A stretch of DNA of 64,000 bases from Pokkaliibacter sp046614695 (GCF_046614695.1 NZ_JBKKHQ010000028.1:1-64000), one strand, 5' to 3'; positions 17,230 through 26,350 are shown, numbered from the stretch's first letter. Notes: a model not told the origin generated them from the sequence alone. Made by a program: numbers and translations.

Positions 17230-18485
17230 CCACCATCGTCGTCCTTCTGCTGATTGCGATTCTGCTGGGTGTGCCGGTGGCAGTTGCCATGCTGGGCGCC
17301 TCCGTCATGGCGATTATCTCCCTCGATATTCCCATGAATGTGCTGGCCCAGCGCGTCTCCTCCGGGGTTGAATCCTTCCCGCTGCTGGCGATTCCTCTCT
17401 TCATGCTGGCCGGTGCCATCATGAACAAAAGCGGTATCAGCGAGCGCCTGTTCGATTTCTGCCGCTCACTGGTCGGCCATGTTCGCGGTGGCCTGGCCCA
17501 TGTGAATGTGCTCTCCAGCGTGCTGATGGCCGGTATTTCCGGCTCGTCACTGGCCGACTGCGCCGCCACCACCCGGGTGATGGTGCCGCAAATGGAACGT
17601 CACGGTTATGACCGCGGTTTCTCTGTGGCTCTGACCGCCTCCTCCGCTACGCTTTCGCCGATTATTCCGCCGTCGATCCTGATGATCGTCTACGGCTGGC
17701 AGGCCAACATCTCCATTGGAGACCTGTTCCTCGCGGGCATTCTGCCTGGGCTGCTGATTGCCGCCGTGATTACCTCCCTGATCGTCTGGATCAGCATTCG
17801 CAAACAGTATCCGAAGGATGAGGCCTTCTCCCGTCACCGGGCGATGCGTACCTTCCGCCAATCCCTTTGGGCGCTGCTGATGCCACTGTTGATCATCGTC
17901 GGCTTTCGTCTGGGGGTTTTTACCGTCACCGAGATTGCTGCCATCGCCGTGGTCTACTCCTTCTTTGTCGGTAAATTCGTTTACCGCACCCTGAGCTGGA
18001 AAGACCTTGTCGAGCTGCTGCCGCAGACCGGCCGCGAGGCTGCCAGCATCCTCTTTATTATTGCCGCCTCGGCACCGCTGGCGTGGTCCTTCAGCATTCT
18101 GCAGGCGCCGCAGGAAATGGTGACCTTCGTTACCGGCCTGACGAACAGCCCCTGGGTCACCCTGCTGCTATTAAATGTCGCGCTGCTGGTCATCGGCATG
18201 TTTATGGAAACCATCGCCGTCATCATCGTACTGGTGCCGATTCTGGTGCCCCTGCTGCAGGCGATGGATATCAGTCTGGTGCACTTCGGCATCATCATGC
18301 TGGTGAACCTGCTGATCGGGCAGATTACGCCACCTCTTGGCGTGCTGATGTTCGTCAGCTGCGATATCGCCAAGCTCAAGACCGTCGCCTTTATTCGCTC
18401 GGCGGTGCCTTTCTTCTTTGCTCTTCTCGCGGCGCTGGTGGTCATCACCTATGTGCCCTGGTTCTCACTCGCACTGGTTGGATAA
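17223..18485 (+). CDS. TRAP transporter large permease DctM
   Basis: This 420-residue sodium-driven permease subunit has about 12 membrane segments. Typical DctM stretches are visible: GVPVAVAMLGAS, LLAIPLFMLAGAIMNKSGI, SGSSLADCAATTRVMVPQM, SATLSPIIPPSILMIVYG and ITPPLGVLMFV. The start is the ATG at 17223 (MLATIVVLLLIAILLG), overlapping the dctQ stop. A longer upstream open frame overlaps dctQ and is His/Asp-rich, so it is not coding. The next gene starts 3 nt after its stop. Confidence 0.92.
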   Translation: MLATIVVLLLIAILLGVPVAVAMLGASVMAIISLDIPMNVLAQRVSSGVESFPLLAIPLFMLAGAIMNKSGISERLFDFCRSLVGHVRGGLAHVNVLSSVLMAGISGSSLADCAATTRVMVPQMERHGYDRGFSVALTASSATLSPIIPPSILMIVYGWQANISIGDLFLAGILPGLLIAAVITSLIVWISIRKQYPKDEAFSRHRAMRTFRQSLWALLMPLLIIVGFRLGVFTVTEIAAIAVVYSFFVGKFVYRTLSWKDLVELLPQTGREAASILFIIAASAPLAWSFSILQAPQEMVTFVTGLTNSPWVTLLLLNVALLVIGMFMETIAVIIVLVPILVPLLQAMDISLVHFGIIMLVNLLIGQITPPLGVLMFVSCDIAKLKTVAFIRSAVPFFFALLAALVVITYVPWFSLALVG

Positions 18486-18488
18486 CAC

Positions 18489-19508
18489 ATGAGTCACTTA
18501 AACCTTGTTCAGATCAACACACCCGCGGGCGAGCGTGCAGCGCTGGTTCGTGACAACACCCTGCACGTCCTGAGCCTTGGCATGTATGACCTGGCGCTCA
18601 AGGCGGCGAATCAGGAAGTTTCCATCGCCTCCCTGCTGGACAGCCACTACACCGGCGAGACGCTGGATTATGACCAGACCATCGCCGCCGGTTTAATCCG
18701 CCCGCCGATCACCCAGCCCAACGCCCAGAACACCATTCTGAGCGGCACGGGTCTGACGCATCTGGGCAGCGCGGCGCCACGCAACAAAATGCATGCAGCC
18801 AATAAACAGGACGCCGCCCCGAAAACCGACACGGCCGCCGCACCTGTCACCAAAACCGATACCCAGCGTATGTTCGAGCTGGGCATGGAAGGCGGCAAAG
18901 GCACCCTCAGCAATCCGGGTGTCGCGCCCGAGTGGTTCTATAAAGGCACAGGCGATTGCGTCAGCGCTCCTTTCGCGCCCCTGACCATGCCCGAGTTTTC
19001 ACTGGATGCCGGTGAAGAAGCGGAGCTGGCGGGTATCTACGTCATCAGCGATGCGGGCAAGGTGTTCCGTGTTGGCTATGCGCTGGCGAATGAATTCTCT
19101 GACCACGTGACTGAAAAGCAGAACTATCTCTACCTTGCCCATTCCAAACTGCGTAACTGCAGCTTCGGGCCGGAAATTCTGGTGGGCGAGCTGCCTGAGG
19201 AAGTCACCGGCGAAGTGCGTCTGAGCCGTGGCGATACCGTACTGTGGGAACACGATTTCCGCAGTGGCGAGAAGCACATGTGCCACAGCATTGAGAACCT
19301 CGAGTACCACCACTTCAAGTACGACCATTTCCGCAAACCCGGCCAGCTGCACGTGCATTTCTTCGGTGCCGCTGTGCTGAGCTTCTCTGAGGGCATCCGC
19401 ATGCAGGCGGGCGATGAAATCAGCATCAGCTGTAATTTCATGAGCCGTCCGCTGGTGAATCAGGTCGGTATCACCGCGCTGTCGCCCCTTTCCATCCAGA
19501 GCCTTTAA
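18489..19508 (+). CDS. AraD1/GguC-family 2-keto-3-deoxy-acid dehydratase (FAH fold)
   Basis: This 339-residue fumarylacetoacetate-hydrolase-fold protein belongs to the AraD1/GguC group. AraD1 converts 2-keto-3-deoxy-L-arabinonate to alpha-ketoglutarate semialdehyde. Recognisable parts are NTILSGTGLTHLGSA, PEWFYKGTGDC, VGYALANEFSDHVTE and KLRNCSFGPEI, covering the metal-binding acidic residues. The semialdehyde dehydrogenase immediately downstream fits this chemistry. It starts 3 nt after dctM, within the same operon. A residue insert around 100-120 (Ala/Lys/Asp-rich) is low complexity. The exact substrate (pentonate versus aldarate-derived) is not decided by sequence. Confidence 0.82.
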   Translation: MSHLNLVQINTPAGERAALVRDNTLHVLSLGMYDLALKAANQEVSIASLLDSHYTGETLDYDQTIAAGLIRPPITQPNAQNTILSGTGLTHLGSAAPRNKMHAANKQDAAPKTDTAAAPVTKTDTQRMFELGMEGGKGTLSNPGVAPEWFYKGTGDCVSAPFAPLTMPEFSLDAGEEAELAGIYVISDAGKVFRVGYALANEFSDHVTEKQNYLYLAHSKLRNCSFGPEILVGELPEEVTGEVRLSRGDTVLWEHDFRSGEKHMCHSIENLEYHHFKYDHFRKPGQLHVHFFGAAVLSFSEGIRMQAGDEISISCNFMSRPLVNQVGITALSPLSIQSL

Positions 19509-19548
19509 GCCATCACCCGCCTTTCAGGCCAAGCCAAGGAGACCCACG

Positions 19549-21114
19549 ATGCTGAACGGAAAACTGTTAATTGGTCAGGAAGCCATCCGCGGCACTGAGC
19601 AGGACATTCACGCCGAAAACCCCGCCACCGGCGAAACCCTTTATCCGGCCTACCCCGGTGCCAGTCTGGCTCAGGTCAGGGAAGCCTGCGCACTGGCCCA
19701 ACAAGCCTTCGACCCTTTCCGCGCCCTGTCTGATGAAAAGCGCGCGGTATTTCTGGAAACCTGCGCTGAGGAAATTCTCGCCATTGGCGATGAGCTGATC
19801 GAACGCGCCATGGCCGAAACCGGCCTGCCACGCGGCCGTCTGGAAGGTGAGCGTGGCCGCACCTGTGGCCAGCTTAAGTTGTTCGCCAGCGTGGTTCGCG
19901 CCGGTCATTATCTGGATGCCCGTGTGGACCCGGCCCTGCCTGAGCGTGCGCCCCTGCCCCGGGCAGATCTGCGTTTACGCAAAATTGGCCTTGGCCCCGT
20001 CGCTGTGTTCGGTGCCAGTAACTTCCCGCTGGCCTTCTCCGTCGCCGGTGGTGATACCGCCTCAGCCCTGGCCGCCGGTTGCCCGGTCATTGTCAAGGCT
20101 CACTCGGCGCACCCAGGCACCGCCGAACTGGTCGGTAAAGCCATGCAACGGGCGGTGGAACGCTGCGAACTGCCTGCCGGGGTTTTCTCCCTGCTGTACG
20201 GTTCCGGCCGCATTGTCGGAGCTGAGCTGGTGCAGAACCCGGCGATTCAGGCCGTCGGTTTTACCGGCTCCCGTAGCGGCGGCGAAGCCCTGATGAAACT
20301 GGCCAACGCCCGTCCGGTGCCGATTCCTGTGTATGCAGAAATGAGCGCCTGCAACCCGGTCTTCCTGATGCCCCACGCCCTTAAGCAGCGCGGCGAAGCG
20401 ATCGCCAAAGGCTTTATTGCGTCCTTAAGCCTGGGTGCCGGTCAGTTCTGTACCAACCCCGGTCTGGTGGTCGCCACTCGCGGCGCTGAACTGGATGCCT
20501 TTCTGAAAGCCGCCGATCAGGCCATTCGTGATGTGGCTCCACAAACCATGCTGACGGCCGGTATTCATCAGGCCTACGAGCAAGGCGTCAGCCAGCTGCA
20601 ACACCATAGCGCGGTAAAGGCTGTGGCCCAGGGCCATGCAGCGGATGGCGTCAACCAGTGTCAGGCGCACCTCTTTACCACCAGCGCGGCGGAGTTTCTG
20701 GCCGATGAAAGCCTGCAAGGGGAAGTGTTCGGCGCCTGCTCACTGGTCGTGGTCTGTGACAATAACGCCGAGTTCGCCCAGGTCGCCGAACATCTGGAAG
20801 GCCAGCTCACCGTCACCCTGCAACTGGATGCCGAAGACCACGCCGAAGTCGCGCAACTGCTGCCCATTCTGGAACGCAAAGCCGGCCGCCTGCTGTGCAA
20901 CGGCTTCCCGACCGGCGTTGAAGTCTGTCATGCCATGGTTCACGGCGGCCCTTACCCTGCCACCTCCGACAGCCGCACCACCTCCGTCGGTTCCGCAGCG
21001 ATCCAGCGCTTCCTGCGCCCGGTCTGCTATCAGGACTTCCCCGACGCCCTGCTGCCTGCAGCGCTCAAAGCCGGAAATCCGGATAACACACCGCGTTTGG
21101 AAGATGGCAAGTAA
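19549..21114 (+). CDS. Alpha-ketoglutarate semialdehyde dehydrogenase (NADP+-type)
   Basis: This 521-residue aldehyde dehydrogenase is predicted to oxidise 2,5-dioxopentanoate to 2-oxoglutarate. The catalytic cysteine lies in GAGQFCTNPG (near residue 304). The general base and cofactor region are present (AEMSACNPVF and VFGASNFPLAFSVAGGDTASALAAGCPVIVKAHSA region). These FGASNFP and HSAHPGT features are typical of the KGSADH subgroup rather than betaine or succinate semialdehyde enzymes. It is the last gene of the TRAP operon, with an AAGGAGA ribosome binding site and a terminator about 80 nt downstream. Confidence 0.88.
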   Translation: MLNGKLLIGQEAIRGTEQDIHAENPATGETLYPAYPGASLAQVREACALAQQAFDPFRALSDEKRAVFLETCAEEILAIGDELIERAMAETGLPRGRLEGERGRTCGQLKLFASVVRAGHYLDARVDPALPERAPLPRADLRLRKIGLGPVAVFGASNFPLAFSVAGGDTASALAAGCPVIVKAHSAHPGTAELVGKAMQRAVERCELPAGVFSLLYGSGRIVGAELVQNPAIQAVGFTGSRSGGEALMKLANARPVPIPVYAEMSACNPVFLMPHALKQRGEAIAKGFIASLSLGAGQFCTNPGLVVATRGAELDAFLKAADQAIRDVAPQTMLTAGIHQAYEQGVSQLQHHSAVKAVAQGHAADGVNQCQAHLFTTSAAEFLADESLQGEVFGACSLVVVCDNNAEFAQVAEHLEGQLTVTLQLDAEDHAEVAQLLPILERKAGRLLCNGFPTGVEVCHAMVHGGPYPATSDSRTTSVGSAAIQRFLRPVCYQDFPDALLPAALKAGNPDNTPRLEDGK

Positions 21115-21195
21115 GGAAAGCTGGAAGTGAGATTCAGCAAGGGATTGCTGAGGGTTTAAAAGGAAGAGGTCACAAAAGGGATTTTGGAAAGATTG

Positions 21196-21221
21196 GCGAG
21201 GCCGTTGGCCTCGCTGGTTTT
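21196..21221 (+). terminator. Terminator of the TRAP/sugar-acid operon
   Basis: GCGAGGCC (21196-21203) pairs perfectly with GGCCTCGC (21207-21214) around a tight GTT loop and is followed by TGGTTTT. It lies downstream of the dehydrogenase and just before the AT-rich two-gene cassette. Confidence 0.7.
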
Positions 21222-21236
21222 GACTCTCAAGAATCT

Positions 21237-21252
21237 TAGATCAAATGATCTA
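21237..21252 (-). other. Short palindrome at the end of the alarmone-synthetase-like gene
   Basis: TAGATCA (21237-21243) and TGATCTA (21246-21252) form a perfect dyad that overlaps the stop codon of the minus-strand gene. Without a T run it is a weak terminator candidate or cassette boundary mark. Confidence 0.3.
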
Positions 21253-22230
21253 TGGATCTAACGCAACTCCAAGATCATTTGCTAAAAACTCTAGAATGTC
21301 TCTTGAGAGTGGCCAGTCTTGCACAAGTCTTCTTCTTTTTTTGTGCAACATCCAATAAATAAATAGCACTACGCTTTGTTCATATATAGAGTTAAATCTA
21401 TATCTTGTCTTTATAATATCTACTAACACAGAGTTCTTTGATAGAAAATCATTAATTTTATCTATTAAATCACCATCAATAAATCTCTTATAATCCTCCC
21501 ATATTACGAGAGATGACTTCTGGAAGTTAGGACGCATCCCAGTATAGCTTTCATAGAGTCCATTAAGTCTATCGACTATTGAATACTCTTCTAAAGGACC
21601 ATAATTAATTTTTTTAGTAGCTTCTAAGAAAAAACCATCTGTAGTTTCTATAAGAGCCATACTTTTTGCAACGGTACGATGAACTTCAGGCTCTATCTTT
21701 CTATTCGCTTTATATATAGCATCATGTGTTAGCTCTGCATGAGCATGCTGAAGAAGCGTCCTAATTTGTAACTCACATGGAATGTCCGTACTAATCAAAA
21801 TATTATTATGTTCCACATCACTATTTGGACGAAGAATATAATGAACTGACTGATAAGTGAAAAGTAACGGATTGGCCTGCCGCTCTTCATTAAAATGTCG
21901 ACATCTGTCTTTTCTCCAAACATCTACACCTTCAATTATGTCACATATAAGATCTACTTCATCTAATAATAGAACGACAAATCTTGCTCCTACTTTATCT
22001 TCTATATCTAGATATGGATCCGAATAATTTTTCTCTGTTCGATAGAAAGCCTTATCTATCAACGAATTATCATCTTTGAGTCTAAATTTAGGCGGAATTT
22101 TCAGAACCACATCAGGATCAAGCCCTTTTTGACGTAGTTTTTCGCATATAGTGGTTACTATATAGTCACCCCAAGCTGCATAAATGGGTTTCTCTGATAC
22201 CCACCTCTCTCTAAATTCCTTTTCGTTCAT
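21250..22230 (-). CDS. RelA/SpoT-domain protein (alarmone-synthetase-like), AT-rich cassette
   Basis: This 326-residue protein has a single RelA/SpoT nucleotidyltransferase domain (about 40-180) and no HD hydrolase, TGS or ACT domain. Synthetase landmarks are present: R50/K52 with S56 and K60 (RLKDDNSLIDK), D78-G81-R83 (DKVGAR), Y126QSVH, E153LQIRT, and HAELTHDAIYK (165-174). The usual glycine before YQS is threonine. A helical tail (190-326) of unknown function follows. It could make (p)ppGpp or (p)ppApp, or pyrophosphorylate tRNA like toxSAS. The ATG overlaps the upstream stop (ATGA), coupling it to the NdpA-like gene. Base composition is far more AT-rich than neighbours, indicating transfer. 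Confidence 0.8.
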   Translation of the reverse strand: MNEKEFRERWVSEKPIYAAWGDYIVTTICEKLRQKGLDPDVVLKIPPKFRLKDDNSLIDKAFYRTEKNYSDPYLDIEDKVGARFVVLLLDEVDLICDIIEGVDVWRKDRCRHFNEERQANPLLFTYQSVHYILRPNSDVEHNNILISTDIPCELQIRTLLQHAHAELTHDAIYKANRKIEPEVHRTVAKSMALIETTDGFFLEATKKINYGPLEEYSIVDRLNGLYESYTGMRPNFQKSSLVIWEDYKRFIDGDLIDKINDFLSKNSVLVDIIKTRYRFNSIYEQSVVLFIYWMLHKKRRRLVQDWPLSRDILEFLANDLGVALDP

Positions 22231-23318
22231 GATTGTTCAGATATTTGATCTTTAATAATTACTTTCGTCCACCTTTGAACTTGACCATTGCTATCGGGCA
22301 GCCCATCAATACTGCTCATTTCAATAAGACTTTCAAAAGCTTCCGTAGACGCAGTTATCGTTACATTCTTTCTAAAGCTTACACGTCTTTTCTTAAGAAA
22401 AGACTCAATATGCTCAATATCCTTAGTAAAGGCAGATGTTGGAACACCTTGAGTCTGCATATAATCAGAAAAAAGATCTTGCGTATCAGTATCAAAATAG
22501 CGTTCAGCAAAATCACTACTGCTTATAGATCCGGTATTATCTAGCTTAAGATATATATTTAGAGCATTATAGAACTCGCTCTTATTCTCTTCTGGAACAT
22601 CCATATTAGAAATAAACTTTTTCGCAGAGTCATAAAAATTCTTGGTTGTTCTAGCGCTTGTTTCTGGGTAGCAACATCCTAAAAACCCCGAATAAAAATA
22701 TTGCGCAGCAGCTTTACCATCAGCTTTTCCAATCTGATAGTCAGATATGAAAACACTCCACTTCTCATTAAGATCTTCGAAGTTATCAGGAAATTCATCT
22801 CTTTCAAAAAACGCAGCTGTTTTATATAATCTTGATGTAGGAGTTAGAAGCAAGTCTTCAATAAACCTTAGACCAATTTTACCCTCAGCCGAATCAAATC
22901 TTTCATACCCACTATGGATCTCCGCTTTAATCAAACCTAAAAAACTTTTGTTTGAATTCCCATAACTTCCAGAAAAAACAACCAAAATACCACCCGGTAT
23001 ATTTTTCTTATTTTGAGCTTCAGCCAACTTAGTAGCAAAATCATATGAAGATACGGAAAAATCCTCATCATTCATACCAATAACTGTATTAACAAGATCA
23101 GGTACGTATCCGGCTGACTGCTGAAAAATTTGCATCGGAACCGCTTTTGAATCTTCACCTAATGCATCTAACAGACGACGCTTGAAAGCCTCCATCGCAG
23201 CATCATCAAAATTAGTATACTCTGAGCTCCTTGAAGGGATTACTATCTCACCATTAACATCTCGCGGATAGATTTGATGGATAATAATCCTATCAATCTG
23301 AATATTAATTAGCTGCAT
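22227..23318 (-). CDS. NdpA/YejK-type nucleoid-associated protein, AT-rich cassette
   Basis: This 363-residue protein begins MQLINIQIDRIIIHQIYPRD, the N-terminal pattern of the nucleoid-associated (37-kDa, YejK/NdpA) family. It contains GILVVFSGSYGN, an LRFIEDLL region, and YFYSGFLGCCYPETSARTTKNF, corresponding to the FFMDFLG/FLKG region of YejK. Sequence is divergent, so the family call rests on pattern resemblance. The ATG at 23318 has AGGGAGAG upstream. A longer upstream reading is rejected because it lacks a ribosome binding site. It is the first gene of a coupled pair with the RelA/SpoT protein. Codon and base usage are AT-rich and unlike the flanks. Confidence 0.65.
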   Translation of the reverse strand: MQLINIQIDRIIIHQIYPRDVNGEIVIPSRSSEYTNFDDAAMEAFKRRLLDALGEDSKAVPMQIFQQSAGYVPDLVNTVIGMNDEDFSVSSYDFATKLAEAQNKKNIPGGILVVFSGSYGNSNKSFLGLIKAEIHSGYERFDSAEGKIGLRFIEDLLLTPTSRLYKTAAFFERDEFPDNFEDLNEKWSVFISDYQIGKADGKAAAQYFYSGFLGCCYPETSARTTKNFYDSAKKFISNMDVPEENKSEFYNALNIYLKLDNTGSISSSDFAERYFDTDTQDLFSDYMQTQGVPTSAFTKDIEHIESFLKKRRVSFRKNVTITASTEAFESLIEMSSIDGLPDSNGQVQRWTKVIIKDQISEQS

Positions 23319-23497
23319 ATCTCTCCCTGTGCAAAAAATCGAAAAAAAACAAAATATAGCTTCAATGAAAAACAAGTTACAACTATTTATATACAATATA
23401 CCAATTTTTAAAAAGATTTTTTTTAAATTAGCCGTTTACATAGGTGCCCTCCACACTTACTTATAGGCATGAAAGATACGAATTTTATGTATACAGC

Positions 23498-23524
23498 AAA
23501 AAGGGCCTTAACGGCCCTTTTTTA
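23498..23524. terminator. Terminator downstream of the iron alcohol dehydrogenase
   Basis: AAAAAGGGCC (23498-23507) pairs with GGCCCTTTTT (23513-23522) around TTAAC. On the minus strand it follows the alcohol dehydrogenase stop. The symmetric A/T flanks make it bidirectional, and it also marks the edge of the AT-rich cassette. Confidence 0.8.
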
Positions 23525-23562
23525 TTTATCCAACAACGTCAGTTTTTCAATAACGCCTTGTT

Positions 23563-24702
23563 TTACATCGATATTTCCAGCATGCGGCGGTAATCCTCGG
23601 CGCTGGCATCGCGCGGGTTGGTTTTATGGCTGTGGTCGGCCAATGCACCCTGAATAATACGGGGGAATAAATCCTCGGTGACACCCAGGGCGGCAAGGCC
23701 TTTGCCTAAACCCAGCCGCTCATTCATGGCTTTCAGGGCGGGAATCACCTCATCGCCGCCGGACAGGTTCATCGCCTGTGCCATGCGCGCGAGTTTGTCG
23801 CCTTCCACCATGGTCGGGGCGCTGGCATTAAATTCCACCACCGCTGGCATAAAGGCGGCATTCAGGGTGCCGTGGTGCAGTTTTGGATTAATACCGCCAA
23901 GGGAATGACTGAGGCTGTGCACACAACCCAACCCTTTCTGGAAGGCCAGCGCTCCCTGCATGGAAGCGGACATCATGTTAAAGCGGGCTTCGCGGTCGCC
24001 GGGGTTTTGCGTGGCGCGTTCAATATGCAGCCAGGCGCGACGCAAACCATCCAGCGCGATGCCTTCTGCCGGAGGGTTAAAGAGCGGTGACATGAAGGTT
24101 TCCATGCAATGGGCAATGGCATCCATGCCCGTCGCGGCGGTGAGTTGCGCTGGCAGTTTCATGGTGAGTTCCGGATCGCAGATCGCCACGCGGGGAATCA
24201 GATAAGGTGAAAGCACACCGACCTTGCGGCCATCCTCCAGAATCAGCACGGCGCCGCGCCCCACTTCACTGCCGGTGCCGGCGGTGGTGGGAATGGCGAT
24301 CACCGGCGCGACCTTATCGGTAATCCGCGCCACGCCGCCTTCAATCACCGCGAAGGTTTTCAGCGGGCCTTCGTGGGTTGCCAGTACGGAAACGCCTTTG
24401 GCCAGGTCAATGGAGGAGCCGCCACCGACGGCAATCACCCCATCAAAACCGCCTTCCCGGTACTGGGCAGCGGCCTTTTGTACGGCGGCTTCGTTGGGGT
24501 TTGGCGGGGTGTCATCAAACACCTGGGCTTCATCGAAGCTTCGCAGGTGGCGGGTGACCTGCTCCAGTAATCCGGCGGCGCGGATGCCCTTGTCGGTGAC
24601 AATCAGGGGTTTCTGAATCCCCAGGGCATCGCATTCGTCCTGTAACAGGGCGGTGCTTCCGAATTCAAATTGAATTCGGGTAAGGTAATTAATCAGACTC
24701 AT
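23563..24702 (-). CDS. Iron-containing alcohol dehydrogenase
   Basis: This 379-residue group III (Fe) alcohol dehydrogenase has NAD-binding GGGSSIDLAKG (near 94-104), the IPTTAGTGSEVGRG signature and the metal-ligand histidine regions MDAIAHCMETF and GCVHSLSHSLGG (GxxH...H). It probably reduces or oxidises a short hydroxy-acid aldehyde such as succinate semialdehyde/4-hydroxybutyrate or tartronate semialdehyde, but sequence alone does not settle this. It is divergent from the LysR gene at 24930, which likely regulates it. The ATG at 24702 has AAGGAGC upstream. Confidence 0.88.
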   Translation of the reverse strand: MSLINYLTRIQFEFGSTALLQDECDALGIQKPLIVTDKGIRAAGLLEQVTRHLRSFDEAQVFDDTPPNPNEAAVQKAAAQYREGGFDGVIAVGGGSSIDLAKGVSVLATHEGPLKTFAVIEGGVARITDKVAPVIAIPTTAGTGSEVGRGAVLILEDGRKVGVLSPYLIPRVAICDPELTMKLPAQLTAATGMDAIAHCMETFMSPLFNPPAEGIALDGLRRAWLHIERATQNPGDREARFNMMSASMQGALAFQKGLGCVHSLSHSLGGINPKLHHGTLNAAFMPAVVEFNASAPTMVEGDKLARMAQAMNLSGGDEVIPALKAMNERLGLGKGLAALGVTEDLFPRIIQGALADHSHKTNPRDASAEDYRRMLEISM

Positions 24703-24770
24703 ATCAGCTCCTTGAATTTCTTATTACTAGTATGTGAGCGTGGTCGTAATTGAGCGCAAATGTGGGCATT

Positions 24771-24786
24771 CACGACAAAGGTCGTG
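24771..24786. promoter_or_regulatory. Operator-like dyad between alcohol dehydrogenase and LysR genes
   Basis: CACGAC (24771-24776) and GTCGTG (24781-24786) form a perfect inverted repeat with a 4-nt spacer in the 227-bp divergent promoter region. It may be a binding site for the LysR protein at 24930, although a T-N11-A form is not obvious. Confidence 0.4.
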
Positions 24787-24929
24787 TTTACAGAAAGCCC
24801 GGTCTTACCTTTATTCACTGAAGTGATATTGCGAGGGATAAGTCGGCTTTGCGGCTTTCAGCCTAGAACAGTCGATGATGGCCTGACCAATGAGTAGCCA
24901 GAATACAAATATAACTCCGGGCTATACCT

Positions 24930-25865
24930 ATGATTCCTGCGATCCAAACCCTGTTCTCCCGCTTGCGTTTCAAGCAGCTGCAATTGCTGGTGGCGCTGGA
25001 GGATCACCGCTCGCTGGTGAAGGCCGCCGAGCACATTGCCATCAGCCAGCCGGGGGCGACCAAAGCCCTGCAGGAGGCGGAGTCCACCTTTGGGGCAAAG
25101 CTGTTTGAACGCACCCCGCGGGGGCTGGAGCCAACGGAGCTTGGGCATTGCGCCATTCGCTATGCGCGGCTGATTCAGACCGACCTCGCCCACATGCGCG
25201 ATGAGATGGAAGGTGTACTGCAGGGCCACGGTGGGCGCATTACCATCGGCACCATTATGGGCGCGGTGCCACAGGTGAGTAGCATCATCACCCAGCTGCT
25301 GGCCGAAACCCCCTCGGTGTCGATCGAGATCGTCGAAGACACAAGCTTTCGGCTGCTTAACCTGATGGAACAGGGGCGGCTCGATCTGGCCATTTGTCGC
25401 GCCAGTGTCAGCCAGCGCCCGGACCTCTACAACGCCCTGACCATCAGTGATGAAGCCCTCGCCATCGTCGCCCATCAGGCCCATCCGCTGGCACAGCAAG
25501 AGCGCGTTTCCCTGCAGGATCTGGCGAAGAACAAGTGGGTGGTGTACTCGGCCAATATGCCGATGCGAATTACCCTTGAGCGGGAATTTCTGGATGCGGA
25601 TATTCCCTTTCCACGCTATCTGATCGAGACCACCTCGGCCTTCGCCACCCTGTCACTCCTGCACACTGACCCGAGTTTTGTCGCGCTGCTTTCAGGAGAA
25701 GTCGCCCGTTTCTGCACCAGCTTCGGCATTATCCGCACCCTGCCGGTGTCACTGCATAACCGCAGCGAACCCTATCAACTGGTTACCCGCAAGGATGCCA
25801 ACATCACCCCGATCACCCGCCGTTTTATGGCACTGCTTACCGAGGATTTGGGCCTCGCGCCCTGA
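24930..25865 (+). CDS. LysR-family transcriptional regulator
   Basis: This 311-residue regulator has an N-terminal winged helix (RFKQLQLLVALEDHRSLVKAAEHIAISQPGATKALQEAE region, about 12-70) and a C-terminal periplasmic-binding-like effector domain with GRITIGTIMGAVPQ and LDLAICR. This is the GbpR/GalR-like subset that senses aromatic or sugar-acid inducers. It is divergent from the iron alcohol dehydrogenase and upstream of the TTT transporter operon, so it could control either. The ribosome binding site is weak (CCGGGC). No terminator is evident right after the stop. Confidence 0.9.
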   Translation: MIPAIQTLFSRLRFKQLQLLVALEDHRSLVKAAEHIAISQPGATKALQEAESTFGAKLFERTPRGLEPTELGHCAIRYARLIQTDLAHMRDEMEGVLQGHGGRITIGTIMGAVPQVSSIITQLLAETPSVSIEIVEDTSFRLLNLMEQGRLDLAICRASVSQRPDLYNALTISDEALAIVAHQAHPLAQQERVSLQDLAKNKWVVYSANMPMRITLEREFLDADIPFPRYLIETTSAFATLSLLHTDPSFVALLSGEVARFCTSFGIIRTLPVSLHNRSEPYQLVTRKDANITPITRRFMALLTEDLGLAP

Positions 25866-26350
25866 TGCCGCACAGGGGATTAACGCCCTAACACAGCCTC
25901 GCTTTTTTATGGGCTAAACGCTGGCGCAGAGACGTTTTTTTAGCGCCTGTTCGAGGCTTTTGCCTGGCCTTGTTTAGCCTTCCTCGCGGCAATGGGTGAC
26001 GCTATTGCCAGCCCTTTTTGACGCTTTTCGACAGCTGCCAGACGGGGTTTTGACTGATCAAAAGGTTTTGCTGGATTTTATTTGCGCTCAAATGGGAAAA
26101 ATCACCTTTTCACGCCACGAAAAAAGCACACAAAATCCATCAATATCAACCACTTAAAAAAGCAATAACTCCCTGTTATAGCTCAATCACCAAGTCTCAT
26201 TAGACAACCCTTGAGGCCCTCCCTAGGGTTAATTGCATCATTCAGTTTTCAATAAATTTAATAACCGAAACGTGAATGAAATTACCGGTCTTGGGTTTCC
26301 CAAAACAAATGTCCGGAATCACTAAAAAATAATTCCAACAGGTGATACGC
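25866..26350. other. Long intergenic region upstream of the TTT operon
   Basis: No gene or RNA was recognised. The first 200 nt are GC-rich, and the rest is AT-rich and promoter-like. A small dyad TTGGG-TTT-CCCAA lies at 26291-26303, about 50 bp before tctC, as a possible regulatory site. The tctC ribosome binding site (AGGTG) is at about 26339-26344. Confidence 0.4.

Noticed and set aside
21115..23562. Direct repeats or att sites flanking the AT-rich cassette
   Set aside because: Comparing the two flanks by eye showed no shared direct repeat. Only unrelated terminators and one short palindrome are present.
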